This document shows positions 7,629 to 14,470 of a stretch of DNA of 14,470 bases, piece after piece. Made by a program: the position numbers and the translations under genes. Within the stretch, counting starts at the first letter, position 1, and every line of letters begins with the position of its first letter. The notes under the pieces are model-generated. The model was not told the origin of the DNA, did not search any database, and saw nothing but the letters and a program-made list of their open reading frames with translations. The stretch lies in assembly GCA_964388105.1 (NCBI GenBank), contig CAYLYQ010000052.1, positions 1 to 14,470 of the forward strand. Reading direction: 5' to 3'. The stretch is from ZC4RG35 sp964388105 (GTDB lineage Bacteria > Actinomycetota > Acidimicrobiia > Spongiisociales > ZC4RG35).

Positions 7629-7664
7629 TTGACGATCTACAACGCTGTCTGTAGAACCCGTGAC
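7629..7664 (+). promoter_or_regulatory. Predicted sigma70-type promoter for the small orphan gene, leaderless at ATG 7665
   Basis: TTGACG (7629-7634) and TAGAAC (7652-7657) are separated by exactly 17 bp. The -10 ends 7 nt before the ATG at 7665, which places the expected transcription start at or next to the A of the ATG. This geometry supports ATG 7665 over the in-frame TTG at 7629, which is the -35 hexamer itself. Confidence 0.55.
7636..7655. promoter_or_regulatory. Operator-like inverted repeat TCTACA-N8-TGTAGA inside the promoter spacer
   Basis: Perfect 6-bp arms (7636-7641 and 7650-7655) flank 8 bases. The dyad fills the space between the -35 and -10 hexamers and covers most of the -10, the usual position for a repressor site. 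The arms are too short and not GC-rich enough for a convincing intrinsic terminator of the upstream gene, and no T-run follows. The cognate regulator is not evident in the window. Confidence 0.45.
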
Positions 7665-8081
7665 ATGAGCACGGGAGCGTCCGCCGGAAACCCGAGTCGT
7701 CCTCCGACAGCATCCGCTGCAGGGCCGGCGGGCGGCCCCGTGCGCCGGACCGCTCAGGTCAGGCCGACGGTGCCGACCCGGATGCTCGAGCCGGCCGGAC
7801 CGATCCCCCCATCCGACCCATACGTCCGCAGGTATTGGGTGGCCGCCCTCGGCCCTGCGACGGTGGCCGAGCTGCTGCGCCTGGTGACCGCGGCTGCTCG
7901 CGGAGAAGAAGTGCGCCTCCCCAGGAATCTTCCGGCACTGCTGAGGACAGGGCTCGTGACGGTGGTCGACGGGTGCCTGGGGGTGGTGGCGGCCTTCCCG
8001 ATCGTCCCCGCGGAGATGCGCTGGCGCTTCCCCCCGGCGCTGGCTGCAGAACACAGGCGCTGGGTCTCCGAGGCCAACTGA
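7665..8081 (+). CDS. Small uncharacterised protein with Pro/Ala/Gly-rich N terminus
   Basis: I do not recognise this 138-residue protein. Residues 1-50 are a low-complexity Pro/Ala/Gly/Ser/Thr segment, probably disordered. Residues about 51-138 look folded: a helix-forming stretch (YVRRYWVAALGPATVAELLR), a basic/proline turn (RLPRNLPALL), a hydrophobic strand-rich part (GLVTVVDGCLGVVAAFPIV) and a Trp/Arg-rich end (EMRWRFPPAL...HRRW). There is no signal peptide and no clear membrane helix. Third codon positions are mostly G or C across the second half, consistent with real coding. The start ATG is chosen from the promoter spacing; an in-frame TTG at 7629 would give 150 residues. It begins 67 bp after the penicillin-binding protein gene but appears to have its own regulated promoter, and it ends 1 bp from the convergent flippase gene. 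Confidence 0.7.
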   Translation: MSTGASAGNPSRPPTASAAGPAGGPVRRTAQVRPTVPTRMLEPAGPIPPSDPYVRRYWVAALGPATVAELLRLVTAAARGEEVRLPRNLPALLRTGLVTVVDGCLGVVAAFPIVPAEMRWRFPPALAAEHRRWVSEAN

Positions 8082-8082
8082 C

Positions 8083-9297
8083 CTAACGGCGAGAGGCGAG
8101 GATGCCCATGACGCCGAGGGCAACTGCCTCACCGGACGCGAACCCGATTGCCACCCTGGTGTCCGGAGACCCCGTCACCATCAGAACGACCACCACAGCT
8201 GCCACCAGACCGGCGAACCAGGCCAGCCCCAGGAGGCGTGTCCGACCCTCTGCAACGAGCACCTGAGAAGCGATCTGCGCTGCTGCCGCCGCCATGACTC
8301 CGGCCGCGGCCAGCATTGCCACCAGTGCAGTGGGTTCGGTGTCGTAGAGGAATCTGAGGATGGTGGGGCCGAAAAGCCAGCCGGCGAGCCCCCCGAGGAG
8401 GGCCAGAGCCGTGCCGAACAACACGACCTTGCGGGTGATCTTGGTCAGCTTCTGATGCTCTCCGGCGTGCGACAGGCTGACCAGATATGGGAGAACCCTC
8501 CCCTGGAGGGAGTAGATCAGAGTCAAGGGCCCTCTGAACAGAGTGAAGGTCACGAAGATGATCGAGACCATCGCCGAGGAGCCCCCGAGGAGATGGACCG
8601 CGAGAGGGGCTCCGCCGAGAAGGAGTTGGGACGACGACGAGCCACCGACGTAGCCGCTGAGGAACCGGGAGGAGGAGAAAGCCTCTTCCGATGACGAACC
8701 CTTGTCGTGCCGCCACCATCCGAGGATCAGGACGGCGAAGCCGCCGATCACCATGCCCCACGCCAGGGAGACGACACTTCCCAACCACACGAAGAGGGCG
8801 ACGGCGGCAGCGAGGCGGCCCAGAGACTCGATCACCAGGACCCAGCCCACCTGGGCAAACAGACGGCTGCCCGCCAGCACGCCCTTGCCGAAGTAGAGCA
8901 GCCCGTAGCCGACGACCAGCAACACCATTATCAGGATGTACCGAGGGTCTCCGTCGAATCCTCCCTCCAGCAGAATCAGCACCGTGCTCGCTCCCACCAC
9001 GGCGCAGAGCAGAGTCATCAACACCGCGGGCTTCACGGAGTCGGGAATGGCCCGCCGGCCACGGGCCACCTCCCGGGTCACGTACTGCTCCACCGGCACC
9101 AGCAACACGGTCAGCAAGATGAAATAGATGGTCCAGAGCAGGGCGACCGGTTTGAAGGCCTCCTCCCCCACCGCCCTGATCCCGTAGATCTGGAAGACGT
9201 AGGCGAGTACGGCGCTGATCAGGCTTCCAGCGACCATCAAGCTGGTACCCGGGGCACGGAACCCCCGCCTGTTGATTTCGACTACCGGCGGGATCAT
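8083..9297 (-). CDS. Polysaccharide flippase-like multispanning membrane protein (oligosaccharide flippase/MOP-type)
   Basis: The protein is almost wholly hydrophobic with about 12 predicted transmembrane segments, and it resembles Wzx/polysaccharide biosynthesis exporters that flip undecaprenyl-linked glycans across the membrane. Family-like features are the N-terminal GTSLMVAGSLISAVLAYVFQ helix, a central charged loop after residue 200 (WWRHDKGSSSEEAF), and LFRGPLTLIYSLQGRVLPYL in the second half. The ATG at 9297 is preferred (404 residues) because it forms an ATGA overlap with the stop of the upstream sugar transferase gene, a classic translational coupling arrangement; a GTG at 9339 would extend it by 14 residues inside that gene. 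At about 400 residues it is slightly short for the family. The transported glycan cannot be inferred. Its stop lies 1 bp from the stop of the convergent small gene. Confidence 0.83.
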   Translation of the reverse strand: MIPPVVEINRRGFRAPGTSLMVAGSLISAVLAYVFQIYGIRAVGEEAFKPVALLWTIYFILLTVLLVPVEQYVTREVARGRRAIPDSVKPAVLMTLLCAVVGASTVLILLEGGFDGDPRYILIMVLLVVGYGLLYFGKGVLAGSRLFAQVGWVLVIESLGRLAAAVALFVWLGSVVSLAWGMVIGGFAVLILGWWRHDKGSSSEEAFSSSRFLSGYVGGSSSSQLLLGGAPLAVHLLGGSSAMVSIIFVTFTLFRGPLTLIYSLQGRVLPYLVSLSHAGEHQKLTKITRKVVLFGTALALLGGLAGWLFGPTILRFLYDTEPTALVAMLAAAGVMAAAAAQIASQVLVAEGRTRLLGLAWFAGLVAAVVVVLMVTGSPDTRVAIGFASGEAVALGVMGILASRR

Positions 9298-10568
9298 CGA
9301 GCGCCGGCGCCGGTCATCACCGTCCAGATGCTCTTCCACAGGATGCGGATGTCCAGAACTGGTGACATGTGCTTTATGTAGTAGAGGTCGTATGTCAGCT
9401 TCTCCACGGTGTCTGCACGATCATCGGCGTATCCGTAGTTCACCTGAGCCCAACCTGTGATCCCGGGACGGACCATGTGGCGATGGTCGTAGAAGGGGAT
9501 CATGTCCCTGAACTCGGTGACGAAGGGGACCTGTTCGGCGCGCGGGCCCACAAGGCTCATGTCCCCGCGCAAGACGTTCCAGAGCTGCGGGATCTCATCG
9601 AGCCGTGACTTGCGCAGGAACGACCCACCGCGGATGAGTCGAGGGTCGTCTTCGGAAGCGAAGCTCGGCCCGTTGTCCTCGGCGCCGACATGCATCGTTC
9701 GGAACTTGAACATCGTGAACAGCCGTCCGTCGAGACCTACGCGCTCCTGTTTGAAGATGACCGGCCGGGAGTCGGCGAGCCGCACATACAGCCCCACCAG
9801 CAGACCTATCGCCAGCCAGAGGGGCGCCAATGCCACGGTCAGGATCACATCGAAGATGCGCTTGCCCGGCAGCCAGGTCGCCACCTGGAGCAGCGGCGAC
9901 GAGATCTCCCATCCCTCGGCCACGTGAACTAGAGGCACACGGCCGGTGTGCTCCTCGTAGGTGGACGAGAACGCCCTGACGCGATACCCCGCGACGTCGC
10001 AAGACGAAACGAACTGGGCGATGCGCTCGGACAGGACCGATCCGAGATCGACGGCGATGGTCGTGTCGTTGTCCGGAAGGGACAGTTCGCCCACGAAATC
10101 GGGGGGGATGACCCAGAGGACGTCGGCGTGGTCCGACTCCAACAGCTCGTCGGCCAGCTGCTTCTCCCCGGTGATCACTCCCATCTTCTCGGTCCAGGGG
10201 CGGCGGCGGCGAACGATCCGGTGAACCGTCGCCGGGACGATCCAGAAGAGCACGCTGAGGGCCAGGAACTGACGAGAGAAATACACATCGCGGAATGCGA
10301 CCAGCAACGCCGAAGTCATGAGCCAGGTGCCGAGGGCAATGACCGTCATCCTCCCGTAGGTGGGGCGCGGGACACCCGGACCGGACATCTGGTCCGTCAG
10401 GAAGGACATCAGGATCATCGACGCGACCATGAACCAGATCAGCGGCCAAACCGGGGCCGCATCCCATGGGAACAGCGTCCCGAAGACCACCTCGGACGAC
10501 GCGAACACCGCCAGAGCCAGGGCGATGAGGTCGACGGCAGCGACCGAAACGATGAAGCGGGTGCGCAC
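9294..10568 (-). CDS. Polyprenyl-phosphate sugar-1-phosphate transferase (WcaJ/WbaP-type initiating glycosyltransferase)
   Basis: This 424-residue enzyme starts surface-glycan assembly by moving a sugar-1-phosphate from a nucleotide sugar to undecaprenyl phosphate at the membrane. The N-terminal half has four transmembrane segments (about 5-23, 40-57, 73-91, 99-117) and a soluble middle domain (about 127-220). The catalytic part begins at GKRIFD with a membrane-inserted helix (238-260), followed by FKQERVGLDG, MFKFRTM (286-292), SRLDEIPQLWNVLRGDMSLV and RPGITGWAQVN. The Asp-Glu pair at 324-325 matches the catalytic dyad of the PglC-like fold. The GTG at 10568 is preceded by a -10 box and no Shine-Dalgarno sequence. 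It is the first gene of a two-gene operon with the flippase and is transcribed away from the cyclase gene. The sugar donor is not predictable from these motifs. Confidence 0.93.
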   Translation of the reverse strand: MRTRFIVSVAAVDLIALALAVFASSEVVFGTLFPWDAAPVWPLIWFMVASMILMSFLTDQMSGPGVPRPTYGRMTVIALGTWLMTSALLVAFRDVYFSRQFLALSVLFWIVPATVHRIVRRRRPWTEKMGVITGEKQLADELLESDHADVLWVIPPDFVGELSLPDNDTTIAVDLGSVLSERIAQFVSSCDVAGYRVRAFSSTYEEHTGRVPLVHVAEGWEISSPLLQVATWLPGKRIFDVILTVALAPLWLAIGLLVGLYVRLADSRPVIFKQERVGLDGRLFTMFKFRTMHVGAEDNGPSFASEDDPRLIRGGSFLRKSRLDEIPQLWNVLRGDMSLVGPRAEQVPFVTEFRDMIPFYDHRHMVRPGITGWAQVNYGYADDRADTVEKLTYDLYYIKHMSPVLDIRILWKSIWTVMTGAGAR

Positions 10569-10583
10569 TGCCAGGGGATGCTA
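10569..10583 (-). promoter_or_regulatory. Predicted -10 element TAGCAT 9 nt upstream of the sugar transferase GTG
   Basis: Minus-strand TAGCAT (10583-10578) is followed by CCCCTGGCA and GTG. This repeats the mutase promoter arrangement, including the 11-mer CTAGCATCCCC and the 9-nt distance. No -35 hexamer resembling TTGACA is seen 16-18 bp upstream. Confidence 0.5.
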
Positions 10584-10596
10584 GAGATCGAGCCAT

Positions 10597-10612
10597 CGGT
10601 AACCGGTACCGG
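10597..10612. promoter_or_regulatory. Overlapping palindromes in the divergent intergenic region
   Basis: CGGTAACCG (10597-10605) overlaps the perfect 10-bp palindrome CCGGTACCGG (10603-10612). The pair lies about where the -35 contact of the sugar transferase promoter would fall, so it could be an operator. Short palindromes of this kind also arise by chance in GC-rich DNA. Confidence 0.25.
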
Positions 10613-10698
10613 GACCTGGGCCATCACGGCGAAGCGAGGGGGAAAGGGTCCGCCGGACGAGGAACGAGACGTCAACACCTCGGTGATCCTGGCCGCGG

Positions 10699-10710
10699 TA
10701 CGCTCCGGGC
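10699..10710 (+). promoter_or_regulatory. Predicted leaderless -10 element (TACGCT) for the cyclase gene
   Basis: TACGCT (10699-10704) fits TANNNT and is followed by exactly 6 nt (CCGGGC) before the GTG at 10711, placing the expected transcription start on the first base of the start codon. There is no Shine-Dalgarno sequence. An in-frame TGA at 10684-10686 leaves GTG 10711 as the first possible start, which strengthens the assignment. Confidence 0.5.
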
Positions 10711-13700
10711 GTGTCCCCCCAGACAGACGAGCTCTTTCGCTATGTCCCGTCGATCGCTCTCGACTGGGAGCGCCGGGCCCAGGAGAGCCGGTGCCTCTCT
10801 CAGGAGGCCACGCTCCTGTTCGTGGACATCTCTGGTTTCACTGCACTGTCGGAACGTTTGGCCGGACGGGGCAGGATCGGCGCCGAAGAGCTGACGGTGA
10901 TCCTCGGCGGGGTCTTCGGGAGAATGCTCGACATCGTCCATGCGCGGGGTGGCTCCATGCTCAAGTTCGGCGGCGACGCCCTGTTGCTGTTGTTCGAGCG
11001 CGACGATCATCCGATACAGGCTGCCGCGGCGGCCTTGGAGATGAGAAAGGCCCTGCGGGAAGCCTCCCAGGAGCGAACTTCGGTGGGCCGCATACACCTC
11101 GCCATGTCCTCGGGCCTCCACACGGGTCCGGTGGATCTCTTCCTGGTGGGCACGAGCCACCGAGAACTGATGATCACCGGACCGGCCGCCAGCCGGACCA
11201 CGGACATGGAGGCGACGGCGAACGCCGGGGAGATACTGGCGAGCGCGGAGACGAGCCAAAGACTCCCGGCGTCGATGGTTGGTGCTCCCAAGGAGAGCGG
11301 GTACCTCTTGCGAGGGATCAGGCGCCTTCCTCCTGCCCCGCGCCCCCGAAGGTGGAAGCAACTCGCCGGCGACCCTGAGGAGATGGTGCCGGTGGCCCTC
11401 CGATCGCACCTGTCGTCCGGTGTGGCTGACTCGGAACATCGCATCGCCACCGTCGGATTCGTCAAGTTCAAGGGCGTCGACGCGCTGCTCGCTTCGGAAG
11501 GGACCGAACGGGTCGCTGAGGAGCTGCACAGCCTGGTCACCGCGGTACAAGAGGCGGTGGACGGAGAAGGTGTGACCTTCCTTGCCTCGGACATCGACAG
11601 CGACGGCGGCAAGATCATCCTGGCCACCGGAGTCCCGACTGCCGCCCACGACGATGAAGGCCGGATGCTGCGAGCCTTGTCAGCAATCGTCGAAACTTCG
11701 ACGGTGCTGTCGGTGCAGGCCGGCGCCAACCGGGGGCATGTGTTCGCCGGCAACGTCGGCACGCCGGTCCGCGCCACCTACACGGTCATGGGGGACACCG
11801 TCAACCTCGCCGCCCGGTTCATGGCCGCCGCAGGTCCGGGCCGTCTCCTTGCAGGGCCATCGGTTCTGGACCTCTCGTCGACGTTATTCCGGACTGAGGC
11901 TCTCGAGCCGTTCCGTGTCAAGGGGAAGGCTGAACCGGTTCGAGCCTTCTCGGTGCATGAGGCCTTGGGGGTCAAGCCCCCCGAGGCCAAGAGTGAGCTT
12001 CCATTCCGGGGCCGGGAGGCTGAGCTCCAGGGTCTCGTCGCCATCGTCACGACCTGCGCTCAAGTGGGTCAGGGGGGAATGGTCACGGTCTCTGGCGACA
12101 CGGGAATCGGCAAGAGCAGGCTCATCGAAGAGGTCCTAGCGCGTTGCCCCGACATGGACGTCGGCCGGGTGCAGGCCGACCCCTACGGAATCGACAACCC
12201 GTACTGGGCTCTGCGGGACCCAATCCGCCGACTACTCGGCGTCGTCGGCTCGACCCGTGAGGACCTTGGCGCGAGCCTGCTCGAGCGTGTCGAGGCGTTG
12301 GCCCCTTCACTGCTGTGGGCTGCGCCTCTCCTTGCCGACGTGATGCACATAACGGTCTCCGAGACCGCCGAGACCGCGGCCATCGATCCCAAGTTCCGCC
12401 CTGCGAGGACCGCCGCGGCCCTGATCGACCTCTTCGATGTCCTGTACACCAGGCCCCTCGCGTTGCTCGTCGAGGATGGTCAATGGCTCGACGGCTCGAG
12501 CTTCGAGCTCCTCCGTCGAGTCGGCGAAGCCGCCGAGAACCGACCCTGGACGGTGGTGCTCACCACACGACACGACGAGGTGGAGGGATTCGGTGAACGA
12601 ATCGTCCTCCACCCCCTCGACGACTCGGCCGTGCGGGCGATCGCTGCCGAGGCCACGTCGAGCTCTCCGCTGCGCCCCACCGAACTCGACGCGATCGTCA
12701 ACAGGGTGGGTGGAAACCCGCTCTTCCTCCACGAGATCCTCACGATGATCAAGGAGACCGGCTCGGCCGACGAGATCCCTGAATCCCTGGACGCGGTGGT
12801 CTCGAAGCAGATCGACACACTGCCCCCGCTGGCCCGTCAGGCCCTCCGCCACGCATCGGTGCTGGGGCGCAGCTTCAGAACAGATGCCATGATGCGTTTC
12901 CTCGGCGACTCGGGACTTGCCGTCGACCGGGCGACCAAGCGGGAGCTCGACGGATTCCTGGAGCCCGACGGCCGTGTCCGGACGCGATTCCGCCACGCCG
13001 TCGTTCACGACGTTGCCTACGGCGGTCTTGCCTATCGGCGCCGGCGCGAGTTGCACGCACTCGCCGGAGCAGTGATCGAGGACATGGCCAAGGACGACCT
13101 TGCCGACGCGGCCGAGACTCTGGCCCTCCACTTCTACGAGGCCGGAGAGCATGCGAAGGCGTGGAGGCACTCGTTGGTCGCCGGCGACAAGGCGAAGAGG
13201 ACCTATGCCAACGCCGAAGCAGCCAACCAGTACCGACGAGCGGTTGACGCTGTTCGCCACCTGGACGGAGTGGCAGCCGAAGCCATCGCCGGAGCATGGA
13301 TCAGCCTCGGTGAGGTTCGCGATCTCATGGGCCGCTACGAGGAGGCCAGGGAGGCGTTCGGGCGAGCCGCACGACTGGTCTCGTCCGGGCCTCAGGTGGC
13401 CGAACTGAACCTTCGCAAGGCGGAAGCCTGGTTTGGCTCCGGGAACTTGCGTCAGGCGAAACGGAGCCTGACCACGGCGCGCAAGGCGATCACCGACGAC
13501 GCCTCGAACGAGGCTCGTCGTGTCATGGCAAGGATCGATGCTTACGAGTCCAGCGTCCAGGCCGCGGACGGGAACCCGCTCGCAGCCCTCGACTCTGCCC
13601 GCCGGGCGATTGAAGGCGCCCGCGCCACCGGCGAAGAGGACGCTTTGGCGCGGGCGTACGGGTCGATGGACTGGGCCAACTTCATGTTGGGCAACGACGA

Positions 13701-14470
13701 GCCGCGGATGGGCGAGGCGGCAGTTGCCATCTACGACCGCCTCGGCCAGGTCGATCGCAGTGCCATGACCATGAACATGCTCGGGGCCTTTGCCTACCTG
13801 GAGGGGAACTGGGACGGCGCCATCGATTGGTACCAGCGGAGCGTGGATGCCGCCGAGCTGTCAGGCAACGCATTCCATGCCGCCAACACGAAGGCCAACA
13901 TCGCCGAGGTGCTCATCGGCCAACGGCGTCACGCCAGGGCCATGCCCCTGCTCGAGGACGCCGACCGGTTCTTCCGGGCCGCCAAGTCGGAGCTGATTCA
14001 GCCTTTCGTCGACTTGCAGCTGGCCCGGGCTCGGGCTGCTCTTGGCGATTTGGACGCAGCCATTCCCGAACTGGAGCGCCTGTTCGCCGACCAGATCGCG
14101 GCGGGTGAGGGCTTCTCATGGCCGGAGACGGCCATCGCCCTGGCCGACGCCCTGCTGGAAAACGGCGACAGCGAGACCGCCATGGACAGGATCGAGAGGT
14201 TCGTTTCAGAGATGCCGGAGAGCGCCGCCCACCTACGAGCGGCGTTGGACCGAATTCGCGCCCTCGCCGCGATGCAGGCCGGCGAGCACGAGGAGGCTCT
14301 CCGTCTCGGTGAGTCGGCGTTGGTCACGGCCCGCGAGCAGGGTGACCCCTACTCGGAGCTCCAGGTGCTCGAAGCACTCCTGGAGATAGAGAGCGGGGCC
14401 GGGATGACACCCGACCCCGCCCACATGACCAGAGCGTCTGAGCTCGCCACCCGCCTCGGGGTGGAGAGAG
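10711..14470 (+). CDS. Tandem class III adenylate/guanylate cyclase - STAND ATPase - TPR protein (3' partial)
   Basis: The frame stays open for 1253 codons to the right edge. Cyclase domain 1 (about 33-185) has LLFVDISGFTALSERL and MLKFGGDALLLLF, giving metal-binding Asp39 and Asp89, but it lacks the Asn/Arg transition-state pair. Cyclase domain 2 (about 245-420) is the reverse: both metal positions are Lys (K252, K301 in DGGKIIL), while YTVMGDTVNLAAR supplies Asn365 and Arg369. The two domains should form one composite active site, as in mammalian soluble adenylyl cyclase, which also matches the downstream order. An ATPase domain follows, with Walker A GDTGIGKS (462-469), Walker B-like LALLVEDGQWLD (E588, D589) and GGNPLF (667-672). 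Helical segments including FRHAVVHDVAY (about 760-770) lead to a TPR array from about 835 to the edge. Thr358 aligns with an adenine-contacting Thr of the mammalian enzyme, but the selective Lys is not apparent, so ATP versus GTP is open. Transcribed divergently from the polysaccharide operon. Confidence 0.92.
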   Translation, partial: MSPQTDELFRYVPSIALDWERRAQESRCLSQEATLLFVDISGFTALSERLAGRGRIGAEELTVILGGVFGRMLDIVHARGGSMLKFGGDALLLLFERDDHPIQAAAAALEMRKALREASQERTSVGRIHLAMSSGLHTGPVDLFLVGTSHRELMITGPAASRTTDMEATANAGEILASAETSQRLPASMVGAPKESGYLLRGIRRLPPAPRPRRWKQLAGDPEEMVPVALRSHLSSGVADSEHRIATVGFVKFKGVDALLASEGTERVAEELHSLVTAVQEAVDGEGVTFLASDIDSDGGKIILATGVPTAAHDDEGRMLRALSAIVETSTVLSVQAGANRGHVFAGNVGTPVRATYTVMGDTVNLAARFMAAAGPGRLLAGPSVLDLSSTLFRTEALEPFRVKGKAEPVRAFSVHEALGVKPPEAKSELPFRGREAELQGLVAIVTTCAQVGQGGMVTVSGDTGIGKSRLIEEVLARCPDMDVGRVQADPYGIDNPYWALRDPIRRLLGVVGSTREDLGASLLERVEALAPSLLWAAPLLADVMHITVSETAETAAIDPKFRPARTAAALIDLFDVLYTRPLALLVEDGQWLDGSSFELLRRVGEAAENRPWTVVLTTRHDEVEGFGERIVLHPLDDSAVRAIAAEATSSSPLRPTELDAIVNRVGGNPLFLHEILTMIKETGSADEIPESLDAVVSKQIDTLPPLARQALRHASVLGRSFRTDAMMRFLGDSGLAVDRATKRELDGFLEPDGRVRTRFRHAVVHDVAYGGLAYRRRRELHALAGAVIEDMAKDDLADAAETLALHFYEAGEHAKAWRHSLVAGDKAKRTYANAEAANQYRRAVDAVRHLDGVAAEAIAGAWISLGEVRDLMGRYEEAREAFGRAARLVSSGPQVAELNLRKAEAWFGSGNLRQAKRSLTTARKAITDDASNEARRVMARIDAYESSVQAADGNPLAALDSARRAIEGARATGEEDALARAYGSMDWANFMLGNDEPRMGEAAVAIYDRLGQVDRSAMTMNMLGAFAYLEGNWDGAIDWYQRSVDAAELSGNAFHAANTKANIAEVLIGQRRHARAMPLLEDADRFFRAAKSELIQPFVDLQLARARAALGDLDAAIPELERLFADQIAAGEGFSWPETAIALADALLENGDSETAMDRIERFVSEMPESAAHLRAALDRIRALAAMQAGEHEEALRLGESALVTAREQGDPYSELQVLEALLEIESGAGMTPDPAHMTRASELATRLGVER

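Noticed and set aside
7629..7664. TTG start at 7629 adding 12 residues to the small gene
   Set aside because: This TTG is the first three bases of a good -35 hexamer, and the promoter spacing fits a leaderless start at ATG 7665.
7598..7664. Intrinsic terminator after the penicillin-binding protein gene
   Set aside because: The only clear inverted repeat (6-bp arms, 8-nt loop) is AT-moderate and has no following T-run, and its position within a promoter fits an operator better.
9298..9339. GTG start at 9339 for the flippase gene
   Set aside because: It would overlap the upstream gene by 46 bp, and the added residues are charged and low-complexity. The ATGA overlap at 9297-9294 is the more typical coupled start.
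9948..11378. A 476-codon plus-strand frame crossing the sugar transferase, the divergent region and the cyclase start
   Set aside because: It is antisense to one real gene and out of frame with another, with no recognisable domain. The cyclase frame beginning at 10711 explains this DNA.
10672..11649. Minus-strand open frames opposite the cyclase gene (also 12307-13260)
   Set aside because: They are shadows of the plus-strand cyclase/ATPase frame, which is continuous for 1253 codons and carries all the motifs.
1..14470. Mobile element, CRISPR array, tRNA/rRNA or defence system
   Set aside because: No transposase, integrase, spaced direct repeats, cloverleaf-like segment or nuclease/toxin motif was recognised by eye. 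The STAND ATPase resembles some defence ATPases in fold, but its fusion to cyclase domains and metabolic neighbours do not support a defence island.

Overview
The window is GC-rich DNA carrying eight tightly packed genes, all typical of a high-GC actinobacterium. The best lineage clue is the C-terminal triple repeat of the first gene (GC-N-P-P ... C-P-x-x-x-VTRGQMAAFF), an S-layer-homology-like module I associate with Acidimicrobiia and relatives. Several genes lack Shine-Dalgarno sequences and instead have a TANNNT-type -10 box a few bases before the start codon, which fits the leaderless transcription common in Actinobacteria. The class assignment is inference. No rRNA, tRNA, CRISPR, transposase or phage gene was seen. 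No stretch over 300 bases lacks a gene; the longest gap is 142 bases (10569-10710).

Layout. (1) 2-2056 (+), cut at the left edge: a secreted PQQ-type sugar dehydrogenase beta-propeller fused to PKD/Ig-like domains and three SLH-like repeats. (2) 4996-2057 (-): a two-gene operon with a stand-alone methylmalonyl-CoA mutase catalytic subunit that lacks the B12 domain, then a flavoprotein of the dihydrolipoamide-dehydrogenase fold that has lost the first redox cysteine. (3) 5006-7597 (+), divergent from the mutase: a bifunctional class A penicillin-binding protein with two PASTA domains. (4) 7665-8081 (+): a small unrecognised protein behind a well-formed promoter with an embedded inverted repeat. 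(5) 10568-8083 (-): a two-gene surface-polysaccharide operon, a polyprenyl-phosphate sugar-1-phosphate transferase coupled by an ATGA overlap to a flippase-like membrane protein. (6) 10711 to the right edge (+), with no stop in the window: a large signalling protein with two class III cyclase domains, a STAND/AAA-type ATPase and a TPR array, arranged like mammalian soluble adenylyl cyclase.

Working together. The window mixes envelope building (surface-anchored dehydrogenase, peptidoglycan synthase, glycan initiation and export), propionate/methylmalonyl-CoA metabolism, and a nucleotide second-messenger enzyme. The polysaccharide operon and the cyclase gene diverge from a shared 142-bp control region. 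The mutase and sugar-transferase genes share an 11-bp promoter core (CTAGCATCCCC) at identical distance from their GTG starts. I see no defence system or mobile island. The more unusual items are the split-site cyclase, the cysteine-deficient flavoprotein beside the mutase, and the small orphan gene with its operator-like dyad.
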